From positions 2,827,501-2,891,500 of the forward strand of contig NZ_CP079800.1 in NCBI RefSeq assembly GCF_028869115.1: a DNA stretch of 64,000 nucleotides, read 5' to 3'. The position numbers were made by a program, and so were the translations under genes. This DNA comes from Pseudemcibacter aquimaris (GTDB lineage: Bacteria > Pseudomonadota > Alphaproteobacteria > Sphingomonadales > Emcibacteraceae). The notes under the pieces are model-generated. The model made no database searches, was not told where the DNA came from, and worked only from the letters and a program-made list of their open reading frames with translations. Below are positions 18,868 through 27,483 of the stretch, piece after piece; position 1 is the stretch's first letter; each line of letters starts with the position of its first letter.

Positions 18868-20053
18868 GCCAGTCTCTAAGCATAATAGATACACAGAACT
18901 AGACGCGTTAAGAGGGTTCGCATTATTCGGAATATTGCTTGCAAATCTCTATAGTTTCATGGGTTACAATACCTATAGCCCCACTGAAATTACGACCCTA
19001 CCTACTGCGGATCGGTCTGTATTATTTATGATTGACTGGTTTGTTGAAGGCAAATTCTATTCCATTTTCTCGATGCTTTTTGGGATGGGATTTGCCCTTC
19101 AAGCCATTCGCATGGAAAAAAGTCAGGACATCTTTACCGCCTATTGGTCAAGGCGCATGCGGCTACTGCTTTGTATCGGTTTATTTCATATGTTTCTGGT
19201 ATGGCACGGCGACATTCTGACACTTTATAGCTTAATGGGCATGTTGCTTATTTTATTCACCAATTTTTCCAAACGAGCACTTTTATACACATCAATATTC
19301 CTGCTGACGTTTCCCATATTCAATCATCTATTGGTTAGTTTTACACAGGACGCATCATTCTGGTCATTGCTATCTGATAAATCAAACAACTGGCGACAGG
19401 AATTGGGTTTAGGTGATTTTTCTCTATTGGAACTCAGAACATCTGATAATGCAGACGAAGTATTCTTGATTAATGTTTTAAGAGCCATCACAAGACCCAT
19501 TGGATACCTTATGTCTGCAAGACCTGCCGGTGTGCTTGGCATGTTTTTACTTGGCATGTTCCTGATCAAATCATGGAATGACAGTGGTAACTTTGGCCAA
19601 CTTAAAAAATGGCCCATCTTTTTCATCATAGGTTGCGTTACAAGCTTTGGATACGCATGGACAAAATATGTAAGCGGCACACCATATGCCCTTGATGATT
19701 TTGGTTTTATCCAATCCGTAATTTATAACATCAGTGCCCCTTGTTTTGCTCTTGGCATTGTCGGGGCTTTTTTCCATTACTGGAAAAATGAAAAAATCCA
19801 AAAATTGATGACATTTTTTACGCCACTGGGAAGAATGGCACTCACCAATTACCTCGTCCAAAACAGCTTGGCTGTCATGATCTTTTTTGGTTATGGCTTG
19901 GCGTTGATGCGCCAAATTCCGTTTGCTTATATTCCCGTAATCGCAAGCCTCATATTACTCGCCCAATGGGTATTCAGTGCTTATTGGCTATCTCGTTATC
20001 GCCAAGGGCCACTTGAGTATCTATGGCGAAAATATGCTTACCGGGATTACTGA
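18860..20053 (+). CDS. DUF418 / YeiB-like membrane protein
   Basis: 397 aa, about nine to ten membrane segments. It starts with the hallmark RYTELDALRGFALFGILLAN and ends with the DUF418 region (PLGRMALTNYLVQN; WLSRYRQGPLEYLWRK). These proteins resemble membrane acyltransferases of the acyltransferase-3/DUF1624 type, but their reaction is not established. It may be coupled to a tiny upstream frame. The ABC ATPase gene follows after 50 bases with a strong AGAGGAG site. Confidence 0.85.
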   Translation: MIKPVSKHNRYTELDALRGFALFGILLANLYSFMGYNTYSPTEITTLPTADRSVLFMIDWFVEGKFYSIFSMLFGMGFALQAIRMEKSQDIFTAYWSRRMRLLLCIGLFHMFLVWHGDILTLYSLMGMLLILFTNFSKRALLYTSIFLLTFPIFNHLLVSFTQDASFWSLLSDKSNNWRQELGLGDFSLLELRTSDNADEVFLINVLRAITRPIGYLMSARPAGVLGMFLLGMFLIKSWNDSGNFGQLKKWPIFFIIGCVTSFGYAWTKYVSGTPYALDDFGFIQSVIYNISAPCFALGIVGAFFHYWKNEKIQKLMTFFTPLGRMALTNYLVQNSLAVMIFFGYGLALMRQIPFAYIPVIASLILLAQWVFSAYWLSRYRQGPLEYLWRKYAYRDY

Positions 20054-20103
20054 AATGACCAATTCAAATATTAAAAACATTCATAAAATAAGAGGAGTTA
20101 ATA

Positions 20104-20844
20104 ATGACTGAAGTACTTAAAGCAGATGGTTTAACAAAATCATTTGGCTCAAAAACAGCTCTAAATTCACTTAATTTAGTAGCGAATGAGGGGGAAATTA
20201 TTTGTCTTCTGGGTGCGAATGGTGCCGGAAAAACAACGACAATCAATCTTTTTCTTGGCTTTTTAGAGCCAACATCAGGCGCCGCAATTGTTGACGGTAA
20301 AAATGTTGCCGAAAATACCGAATATGCAAGATCATGCCTTGCATATGTTCCGGAACAGGTAAATCTATACCCGACGTTAACGGGTCTAGAAAACCTTTCC
20401 TATTTTGCCAAGCTCGCAAATAAACAAGACCTCGGCGAAGATAAGTTATATGAACTGATCGACCGTGTTGGCCTTGACCGTAAAGCCGCAAGCGACAGAG
20501 TAGAAAATTATTCAAAAGGCATGCGTCAGAAAATCGGCCTTGCTATTGCACTGGCCAAGAATGCAAAAGCATTACTACTAGATGAACCGCTTTCCGGTCT
20601 GGATCCAAAAGCTGCAAATGAATTTTGTGCACTCATCAGAAAACTTGCCGATGAAGGCACAGCCGTATTAATGGCCACTCATGACTTGTTCCGTGCCAAG
20701 GAAATTGGCGACCGTATTGGTATTATGAAAGCTGGCAATCTTGTGGATGTATTGTCCGCTAAAGATATCAACCATAATGAACTAGAACAGATTTATCTTA
20801 ACCACATGCATGACACCGACACAAATCTGGAGAGAGTGGCATGA
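20104..20844 (+). CDS. ABC transporter ATP-binding protein
   Basis: 246 aa. Complete nucleotide-binding domain: Walker A GANGAGKTTT, Q-loop region YVPEQ, signature NYSKGMRQKIG (SKGM in place of the standard SGGQ, common in ABC-2 exporters), Walker B ALLLDEPLSGLDP, H-loop ATHD. It resembles NatA/CcmA-like exporter ATPases. Its last bases overlap the first permease gene (ATGA), so the ATPase and permease are made together. Confidence 0.93.
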   Translation: MTEVLKADGLTKSFGSKTALNSLNLVANEGEIICLLGANGAGKTTTINLFLGFLEPTSGAAIVDGKNVAENTEYARSCLAYVPEQVNLYPTLTGLENLSYFAKLANKQDLGEDKLYELIDRVGLDRKAASDRVENYSKGMRQKIGLAIALAKNAKALLLDEPLSGLDPKAANEFCALIRKLADEGTAVLMATHDLFRAKEIGDRIGIMKAGNLVDVLSAKDINHNELEQIYLNHMHDTDTNLERVA

Positions 20845-22271
20845 TCGGTACAGTCATTGAAAAAGAATTAAAAGAATACCGCCGTGATGGCCGGATTATG
20901 GGCATTGGTTTTCTTATTCTATTGCTTATCATCATTAGCCTCGCAACCGGATGGTCCGTTAACAGCGAACAACAAATTCAAGCCGCCTTTGCGCAGCAGG
21001 CAGACCAAGAAGTATTCCTTGAACAAGGCGAAAAAAATCCTCACTCTGCGGCACATTTTGGTCGCATGGCATATAAATCAGCGCCGCCACTTTCCGTGTT
21101 TGATCCGGGGGCGCTTCCGTACCTTGGTCAGATTATCTGGCTTGAGGGGCACGTACAAGACCCGGCTATGTTTAGACCAGCCGAAGATTCACTGGACCTA
21201 AGAAGATTGGCGGATTTAAGTGTTGCAGGCGTGCTGACATTTTTATTACCGCTGCTTATTTTTCTTGTGGGATACGGCAGCTTCGCCGCCGAACGCGAAC
21301 GCGGCACACTTCGTCAGATCATGAGCTTTGGTTCCGGTGTATCCTTACCCTATATCGGAAAATTATCAGCAATAAGTTTTGTTGGCATCTCAACAGCCGT
21401 GGTCGCCATTGTTGTATCACTATTCCTTGCAATCTCTATGCCGGATAATACACCAGTATCAGACATCCTGACCCGTGGCATCGGCCTTATTTTAGGATAC
21501 GGCCTATATGTTGTTATCTTTGCGGCAATCGCCCTTTTTGTGTCATCGAGGTCAAAGAATGCGACGTCAGCAATGCTCTTATTACTGAGTATCTGGGCGT
21601 TATCCGTTGTTGTTATCCCAAGGCTGGCTGCAAATATCGCGGAAAATATGTATCCATCCCCGGATGGGTCAGCATTCTGGCAAAATTATTCTGATGAAAT
21701 GGCCGCAAGTAGGCTTGATCCAGAAAGCGCTGAATATAAAGAGGTTGAACGCATTGTACTAAGCATGGCATTTGACCGTGAACTGACATTGGAAGAAATC
21801 CCAACTCTTGAATACAACCAAAGAGGGGTACGCCTTGAAGTTTCAGAATATATGGCGGCACAAGCGTTCGGTAAACTTTACACTGACCTTTATAATACTT
21901 ATGAAAATCAGAAAAACGTAAGGCGTGCCTTATCATTCCTGTCACCAACAATATTGTTGCAGCACTTTTCAAGCACCATTTCCGGAACAGATGTCACGGC
22001 ACATAGGCACTTTGCAAATGCTGCTGAAATACAGCGACAAATCATCATCAAAGAATTAAACGAAGATTTAATCAGAAATGATGTTGGTGGTTCAGGACCT
22101 TATGTATCTGGTGAAGAATTATGGGAAACCATTCCTGATTTTTCCTATACCCCGCCATCAATTTCATTGTCATTAACCGGCGCATCTTGGGATTTTCTGC
22201 TCTTGCTTATCTGGGCAGTCATTGCAATCAGTGTGTCATGGAATGTCGCAAAAAAACAAAAGATTATGTGA
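20841..22271 (+). CDS. ABC-2 type permease with DUF3526 domain (first)
   Basis: 476 aa. An N-terminal membrane helix (IGFLILLLIIISLATGWSV) is followed by a large extracytoplasmic loop, about five more helices from residue 135, and a second periplasmic domain at about 265-445 before the last helix. The cytoplasmic EREERGTLR-type loop is present as AAERERGTLRQIMS. This DUF3526 layout occurs in NosY/Gld-like exporters. It is followed 9 bases later by a paralogue, so the transporter is likely a heterodimer. Confidence 0.88.
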   Translation: MIGTVIEKELKEYRRDGRIMGIGFLILLLIIISLATGWSVNSEQQIQAAFAQQADQEVFLEQGEKNPHSAAHFGRMAYKSAPPLSVFDPGALPYLGQIIWLEGHVQDPAMFRPAEDSLDLRRLADLSVAGVLTFLLPLLIFLVGYGSFAAERERGTLRQIMSFGSGVSLPYIGKLSAISFVGISTAVVAIVVSLFLAISMPDNTPVSDILTRGIGLILGYGLYVVIFAAIALFVSSRSKNATSAMLLLLSIWALSVVVIPRLAANIAENMYPSPDGSAFWQNYSDEMAASRLDPESAEYKEVERIVLSMAFDRELTLEEIPTLEYNQRGVRLEVSEYMAAQAFGKLYTDLYNTYENQKNVRRALSFLSPTILLQHFSSTISGTDVTAHRHFANAAEIQRQIIIKELNEDLIRNDVGGSGPYVSGEELWETIPDFSYTPPSISLSLTGASWDFLLLLIWAVIAISVSWNVAKKQKIM

Positions 22272-22280
22272 GGTATAATA

Positions 22281-23708
22281 ATGACATTATCAGATATTAT
22301 TTCCCACGAGTGGAAATCAAAACTTTCTCATCCAGTAACACTGATTAATATTTTGCTATTTGCTGCAATTCTAATCTTTGGATCATTCAGTGGTGCACTG
22401 GATCGCGACAGCAGGATCAGTAAGATTGAGGCGCACCATCAGGGCGTCTCAGCGAAAACAGAAAATTGGCTTAAGAACGCAAAAGCATGGGAAGAAAAAG
22501 GAAAAGAATCCGGCGTGTCTTCATGGTCCGGATCTGCGGCAATGTTGACTTTACCGACATCCTTAACACCAGGGGTACTTGGTGATTTTGCCATTGGACA
22601 ATCGGATTTTTTGCCCTTTACTGGTGAGGTTGCCTTAAGACAGGCAAACATTAAACTTTTCTCCAAATATGAATTTGATGATCCGGTTTCACTCGCACTT
22701 GGTGCTTTTGATTTGAGTAAAGCGGTGATTTTTATTCTGCCTTTACTGCTGATTGTGCTCTGTTTTGATGTGTTGTCATCCGAACGCGACTCAAACAGAC
22801 TTGGTCTTACCATGGCGCAAGGGATCAATTTGCGGTCTTTCTTCTGGCGCCGTGTATTTGTGCGCGGCAGCATCGTACTTGGATTAACCATTGTTGTTTC
22901 CACATTGATGTTCATCATTCAAACAAATGAATTTACATCGGGCCGTTTATCGATGTTTTTCATTTGGCTTACGGGTGTCATTCTTTATGCCTTTTTCTGG
23001 ATGGGGATTATCAGCTTCATTGCCAGTAAAAATAAAAATGGTGAAACTAATGTTATTTCACTGCTTATCCTTTGGGCCGGATTTACATTGATTATCCCGG
23101 CGGCCGCCACATCGGTTACGGAAACAATTTATCCAACGCCATCACGCCTTGCTTATATGGCGGAAGCACGAGAAATGGAAAATGAAGCCGGACAGGAAAT
23201 AGCCGATATTGCCAATAAATATCTGCTTGATCATCCGGAACTTTCCATCAGTGATGAAAGTGAAATGCCGGCGTTTCTACGCACTGGCTTTATTGTGACC
23301 AAAACAACCGATGAAGCCATTAGCCCCATTCTTGAAGAATTTGAAACAACAGCATTGGAACGTGAAAATACACTAGGGTTACTTAGATATCTTTCCCCCG
23401 CGATCACAACGCATATTTTGTTTAATGACGCGGCTGGAACATCATCCAAGCGCCATAATGATTATCAAAAAGCGGTTCGTGATTTTAAAAATCAATATGC
23501 TGAACGTGTTGGTCCGTTGATTATGTCGAACCAGCGATTAAGCATGGATGAGTTTAACAATATTGCTGAATTTCATTTTGATGATCAAAAAGCAGGGCAG
23601 GTATTTTCAAATAACCTAGTTGCATTGCTGTTTTTGGCACTGTTAAGCGGAATTCTATTGATTATGGCGGATAAACGTGTCCGCGGGATTAAAGGACCAA
23701 AAGGGTAA
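22281..23708 (+). CDS. ABC-2 type permease with DUF3526 domain (second)
   Basis: 475 aa, same architecture as the preceding gene: one N-terminal helix, a soluble loop (about 40-130), helices with SSERDSNRLGLTMAQG, a second soluble domain (about 275-440) and a last helix. The paralogues are clearly diverged, so this is an old duplication forming a two-subunit pore. It ends 4 bases before the DUF1624 start, so the genes are co-transcribed. Confidence 0.88.
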   Translation: MTLSDIISHEWKSKLSHPVTLINILLFAAILIFGSFSGALDRDSRISKIEAHHQGVSAKTENWLKNAKAWEEKGKESGVSSWSGSAAMLTLPTSLTPGVLGDFAIGQSDFLPFTGEVALRQANIKLFSKYEFDDPVSLALGAFDLSKAVIFILPLLLIVLCFDVLSSERDSNRLGLTMAQGINLRSFFWRRVFVRGSIVLGLTIVVSTLMFIIQTNEFTSGRLSMFFIWLTGVILYAFFWMGIISFIASKNKNGETNVISLLILWAGFTLIIPAAATSVTETIYPTPSRLAYMAEAREMENEAGQEIADIANKYLLDHPELSISDESEMPAFLRTGFIVTKTTDEAISPILEEFETTALERENTLGLLRYLSPAITTHILFNDAAGTSSKRHNDYQKAVRDFKNQYAERVGPLIMSNQRLSMDEFNNIAEFHFDDQKAGQVFSNNLVALLFLALLSGILLIMADKRVRGIKGPKG

Positions 23709-23712
23709 GAAC

Positions 23713-24900
23713 ATGTTGAGTAGAACCTTGTCGCAAAGCACCGAAAGAAACATAAACGCAAACGTATCCTCAGGCAGCAGGCTTGTTTCCATTGATGCTT
23801 TGCGCGGGTTCGTTATGGTGATCATGTTAATTGATCATATTCGTGAAACTTTTTATCTCCATCTTCAGGTATCTGACCCCGTCGATGTTTACACCACCAG
23901 TCCGGCATTATTTTACACACGTTTCGCCAGTGCCATTTGTGCACCGGTGTTCATCTGGCTAACCGGGTTATCAGCATATCTATATGCGCAGAGGCACACG
24001 AAAAATGAAACCGCCGCCTTTCTTTTAAAAAGAGGGTTATTTCTAATCTTTCTTGAATTGACAGTAGTCGTGTTTTTATGGGCGGGGAAATATCCACCGA
24101 ATATTTTTTATCTGCAGGTGATCTGGTGTATCGGATTTTGTATGATATCTCTTGCCGGATTAATATATTTACCGCGTAAAGTAATCCTGATGATTGGGAT
24201 TGCCATCGTCGCGGGACATAACCTTTTGGATGGATTTAAACTGGATGAAAGTTCACCATTTTATGTGATCTGGGCGATCCTTTATCAACGCGAAGTTCTT
24301 GATTTCGGTGGCATTGTCGCCAGAACCAGTTACCCATTTTTACCGTGGGTTGGGGTTATTGCGCTTGGCTATGTATCAGGATTATGGTTTTCAAATGCGT
24401 CCACACCGGAAAACAGACAAAAAACACTTCTTAAATTTGGTTTGATCGGCATGTTATCCTTCATCCTGATCAGGGGCATTAATGTCTATGGTGATTTTGC
24501 GTGGATCAATACCGGTGAATTTTCCACCACTCTCATGAGCTTTCTAGCCCTCACCAAATACCCACCGTCATTTATGTTCAGCCTTTCCATGCTTAGTCTT
24601 GGGATACTTTTCTTATATTTCTTCGATAAAAACGATCAGAGCAAGTTTACAAAAATCATGTCACATTTCGGTGCGGCGCCGATGTTTTATTATATATTCC
24701 ACCTTGCCTTTTTAAGGATACTTTACCTGATCGGAATAACAATTTATGGCCCCAACGAAGGAAAATACCTGTCCTTCCCAAGTGTCGGTTATATCTGGCT
24801 TTCATTTGTCCTATTCACAGTCATTCTATATTTCCCAACCAAATGGTTCGCGGATTTCAAAAAGCGAAACAGACATATCGCATGGCTTAAGTATTTTTAG
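23713..24900 (+). CDS. DUF1624 heparan-alpha-glucosaminide acetyltransferase-like membrane protein
   Basis: 395 aa from the ATG at 23713 (AAGGGTAAG before it; an upstream in-frame start at 23677 would overlap the permease). About ten membrane segments, with the family opening RLVSIDALRGFVMVIMLIDH and the SYPFLPWVGVIALGY segment, which is typical of DUF1624. Family relatives move acyl groups across membranes onto sugars. It shares a distant R-G motif plan with the DUF418 protein that opens the operon. A decayed copy of its last 80 bases lies 523 bases downstream. Confidence 0.87.
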   Translation: MLSRTLSQSTERNINANVSSGSRLVSIDALRGFVMVIMLIDHIRETFYLHLQVSDPVDVYTTSPALFYTRFASAICAPVFIWLTGLSAYLYAQRHTKNETAAFLLKRGLFLIFLELTVVVFLWAGKYPPNIFYLQVIWCIGFCMISLAGLIYLPRKVILMIGIAIVAGHNLLDGFKLDESSPFYVIWAILYQREVLDFGGIVARTSYPFLPWVGVIALGYVSGLWFSNASTPENRQKTLLKFGLIGMLSFILIRGINVYGDFAWINTGEFSTTLMSFLALTKYPPSFMFSLSMLSLGILFLYFFDKNDQSKFTKIMSHFGAAPMFYYIFHLAFLRILYLIGITIYGPNEGKYLSFPSVGYIWLSFVLFTVILYFPTKWFADFKKRNRHIAWLKYF

Positions 24901-24907
24901 GAATTGT
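24828..24907 (+). repeat. 80-bp direct repeat, intact copy (end of DUF1624 gene)
   Basis: This stretch covers the last codons of the DUF1624 gene plus seven bases after its stop. It aligns without gaps to 25351-25430. Both share long runs such as ATGGTTCGCGGATTTCAAA. Confidence 0.85.
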
Positions 24908-25345
24908 TCTATCAGAATTCTGACCGGATAAAATCAAGATCGCGTGAACCCGCGCTTTCAGTATCAATTTCGATACGATCCTGACCAACAATTCCCGCTA
25001 AATTTCCATAAAGTTTCTGATGCAATTTTTCTAATACGGCACCACCCGGATTATAGCCATAAAAACTGACTGCATAATATGGTTCAGCGGCATCAACCTG
25101 ACGGTGGCTGAAAAAAATCTGACACTCATGCGCACCAGCACATGATTTATCCGTTAATATCCAATCCACCCCCGCAGAACGGCCATCTCTTTGATCATAA
25201 CCACTGATCGTTTCATTTATCGATAGCTCAATTTTTGAAACTTCTTGCTGATCTAATTGAATTCGATAAGTGTATTTGACGTTATCATCGCTGCACCAAA
25301 CCAAAAGGAAAAGCGCAGCTATTAATATTATCGCTGATAGAACAA
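24904..25345. repeat. 12-bp inverted repeat flanking the orphan exported-protein gene
   Basis: TTGTTCTATCAG at 24904-24915 and its perfect reverse complement CTGATAGAACAA at 25334-25345. The left arm covers the stop region of the enclosed minus-strand gene; the right arm lies in its first codons. No target duplication or transposase is present. Confidence 0.7.
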
Positions 25346-25352
25346 GTCTCAT
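24912..25352 (-). CDS. Hypothetical signal-anchored protein between repeats
   Basis: 146 aa from the ATG at 25352 (codon 6 of the longer frame from 25367). It has an N-terminal hydrophobic anchor (LVLSAIILIAALFLLVWC); the W before Cys argues against a lipoprotein. The mature part contains CAGAHEC, a possible disulfide or metal loop. No family recognised. Both ends carry the 12-bp inverted repeat, and its start abuts the decayed copy of the DUF1624 gene end, so this gene seems to sit inside a rearranged spot. Confidence 0.6.
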   Translation of the reverse strand: MRLVLSAIILIAALFLLVWCSDDNVKYTYRIQLDQQEVSKIELSINETISGYDQRDGRSAGVDWILTDKSCAGAHECQIFFSHRQVDAAEPYYAVSFYGYNPGGAVLEKLHQKLYGNLAGIVGQDRIEIDTESAGSRDLDFIRSEF

Positions 25353-25430
25353 ATTTCCTAACCACATGGTTCGCGGATTTCAAACAAGCGAATAAACATA
25401 TTACAAGGCTTAAGTAGTTTTAGAAATTGA
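25351..25430 (+). pseudogene. Decayed second copy of the DUF1624 gene 3' end
   Basis: Aligns without gaps to 24828-24907. In the original frame it reads on as protein (WFADFKQANKHITRLK) and stops two codons early. Differences include frame-preserving substitutions, so this looks like the leftover end of a former tandem paralogue, not a recent slip. Nothing similar continues upstream of 25351. Confidence 0.75.
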
Positions 25431-25524
25431 TTATTCATTCACTAATTATGTAAGAGTATTTTATTAGAAATATTCTTAATGACTGCTAGTGACCCTAGGT
25501 AGCACTGAGGCAGAGTTTTCTAAA

Positions 25525-25770
25525 TTATAAATCGTCGTAATCTATGAACTCCCATGGGATTTCTTTTTTAAATAGTTGTATGGATTGTTCCATCAACTCA
25601 AGTGATACCTCATTCTTAAAAATCTTAATTTCCCTTGTTTTTTTAGTATCATCTCTAAAAAGCTCCAGTACAACTCCACCATTCTTATATATCTCGACGC
25701 CAATTCCATCTCGGAAAAGTACGTCACTCGCTACCACAAACTTATCTATCTCTGAAAATTCGTTATCCAT
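25525..25770 (-). CDS. Hypothetical small acidic protein
   Basis: 81 aa from the ATG at 25770, preceded by GGGGA at good distance. Soluble and acidic, with a beta-rich pattern (VGVEIYKNGGVVLELFRDD) and a helix near the end; it finishes WEFIDYDDL. Reminiscent of small immunity-like proteins, but no family can be named. The surrounding 25.4-25.9 kb is AT-rich with no other gene, consistent with acquired DNA. Confidence 0.6.
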   Translation of the reverse strand: MDNEFSEIDKFVVASDVLFRDGIGVEIYKNGGVVLELFRDDTKKTREIKIFKNEVSLELMEQSIQLFKKEIPWEFIDYDDL

Positions 25771-25877
25771 TTTCAATCCCCACATACATTTATAGATGTC
25801 ACGCTAGAGTACTTTTATGCTACCTACAAAACAATGAAATTATCGAACGTTAGTTATACTTACGCTTAACGCTTCAA

Positions 25878-26780
25878 TCACCCCTGAATAAGCGTTCCCG
25901 CACCATGTTCGGTGAATAGCTCGAGTAACAACGCATGTTCAACGCGGCCATCGATGATGACTGACGCGCCGACGTTATCATGTAGGGCTTTGATGCATGT
26001 TTCGATTTTCGGGATCATGCCGCCTTGGATTGTGCCGTCTTCGATGAAAGCCTTGGCCATATCTTCGTTCATTTCTGGCACAAGATTTTTGTCTTTATCA
26101 AGCACACCTGCGATATCGGTGAGCAATAATAAACGTTCCGCATCAAGCGCCCCCGCAATGGCGCCCGCCATTGTGTCCGCATTGATGTTATAGGTTTCAC
26201 CATTTTCACCAAGGCCAATGGGTGCAATCACCGGGATAATATCACTGCCCGCGAACATATTTAGGAAATCCGCATTCACATCTTTTGGATGCCCGACAAA
26301 CCCAAGATCAAGGAATTGTTCAATCTGTGATTCAGGATCTTTTTTCGTGCGGCGTAGTGGTTCGGCGATCACAAGGTTACTGTCCTTACCGGAAAGGCCA
26401 ACCGCCTTACCACCGACCTTATTAATGGCGCCAACGATTGATTTGTTGATGCTGCCGGAAAGAACCATTTCCACAACTTCGATGGTCGCTTTATCGGTAA
26501 CCCGAAGACCATCGATGAATGAGCTTTCGATTTTTAATCGTTCCAGCATTTTACCGATTTGTGGGCCGCCACCATGCACAACAATCGGGTTCATTCCCAC
26601 CTGTTTCATCAGCACGATATCACGGGCAAAATTGTCGGCGAGTGCCTCATCCCCCATGGCGTGACCACCATATTTAATCACGAATGTTTTTCCCGCATGC
26701 TTACGCATATAGGGAAGGGCTTCTGTAAGCGTATCTGCTGTTCTTAAAAGTTCCTGCTTATCAACCACACCATTCGTCAT
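25878..26780 (-). CDS. argB: Acetylglutamate kinase
   Basis: 300 aa. Phosphorylates N-acetylglutamate in arginine synthesis. The family N-terminus VIKYGGHAM, nucleotide and substrate loops VVHGGGPQI and GLSGKDSNL, and the C-terminal [10 protein letters not shown] are all present. It is transcribed after engB, 14 bases downstream. Argininosuccinate genes are absent from the window. engB-argB adjacency is a common alphaproteobacterial arrangement. Confidence 0.97.
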   Translation of the reverse strand: MTNGVVDKQELLRTADTLTEALPYMRKHAGKTFVIKYGGHAMGDEALADNFARDIVLMKQVGMNPIVVHGGGPQIGKMLERLKIESSFIDGLRVTDKATIEVVEMVLSGSINKSIVGAINKVGGKAVGLSGKDSNLVIAEPLRRTKKDPESQIEQFLDLGFVGHPKDVNADFLNMFAGSDIIPVIAPIGLGENGETYNINADTMAGAIAGALDAERLLLLTDIAGVLDKDKNLVPEMNEDMAKAFIEDGTIQGGMIPKIETCIKALHDNVGASVIIDGRVEHALLLELFTEHGAGTLIQG

Positions 26781-26794
26781 TTTTTATTCCTTTA

Positions 26795-27454
26795 TTATGC
26801 GAGATCCGCAATCACACCCCGAAGTTCTTCTAACCCATATCCCTTAACGGAACTGGTGATTAAAACTTCTGGATGGGCAGCCACATTTTTTGCAATGGCT
26901 TTTTCCGTTTTTTTGATTAATTTTTCCTGCTCGCTTGGCTTGACCTTATCACATTTGGTAAGCACCACCTGATAAGAAACGGCCGTTTCATCAAGCATGG
27001 ACATTAATTCCTTATCACTGTCCTTAAGACCGTGGCGACTATCCACAAGCACAAATACCCGGCGTAAGTTCGGACGGCCGCGTAAGTAACTACGCATCAG
27101 TTTCACCCAGTCTTTCACAAGTTTTTTGGAAACTTTCGCATACCCATACCCCGGAAGGTCCACCACATATAATCCAAGCTTGCTTCTGTTTCCTAAAAAG
27201 AAAAAGTTAAGCTGTTGTGTACGGCCCGGTGTATTGGACGTGCGCGCAAGGTTCGACCTGCCCGTCAGCGCATTAAGGATACTTGATTTACCCACGTTGG
27301 AACGCCCTGCAAAGGCGACCTCGGTCGCATTTGGTTCCGGTAATTGCGTCAGCGACGCTGCACCAAGCAGGAATTCACAATTTTCACGAAAAAGCAGGCG
27401 CCCCTTTTCAAGGAATGCCGCCTGCTCTTCTTCTGATCTTTCTTCTTCAAACAA
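26795..27454 (-). CDS. engB: Ribosome biogenesis GTPase EngB/YihA
   Basis: 219 aa. GTPase needed for large-subunit assembly. G1 AGRSNVGKSS, G2 TSNTPGRTQ, G3 DLPGYGYA, G4 TKCD, G5 TSSVKGYG are all present. The start is a TTG at 27454: an in-frame TAA lies five codons upstream and no ATG occurs before the G1 box. The N-terminus is acidic (EEERSEEEQ). It is 29 bases after yidC. Confidence 0.94.
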   Translation of the reverse strand: MFEEERSEEEQAAFLEKGRLLFRENCEFLLGAASLTQLPEPNATEVAFAGRSNVGKSSILNALTGRSNLARTSNTPGRTQQLNFFFLGNRSKLGLYVVDLPGYGYAKVSKKLVKDWVKLMRSYLRGRPNLRRVFVLVDSRHGLKDSDKELMSMLDETAVSYQVVLTKCDKVKPSEQEKLIKKTEKAIAKNVAAHPEVLITSSVKGYGLEELRGVIADLA

Positions 27455-27483
27455 TTTAAATTGCCTTTATTTTTATCTTGTCC

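Noticed and set aside
24828-25800. Insertion sequence at the DUF1624 repeat
   Set aside because: No transposase frame and no target-site duplication; only the inverted 12-mer supports mobility.
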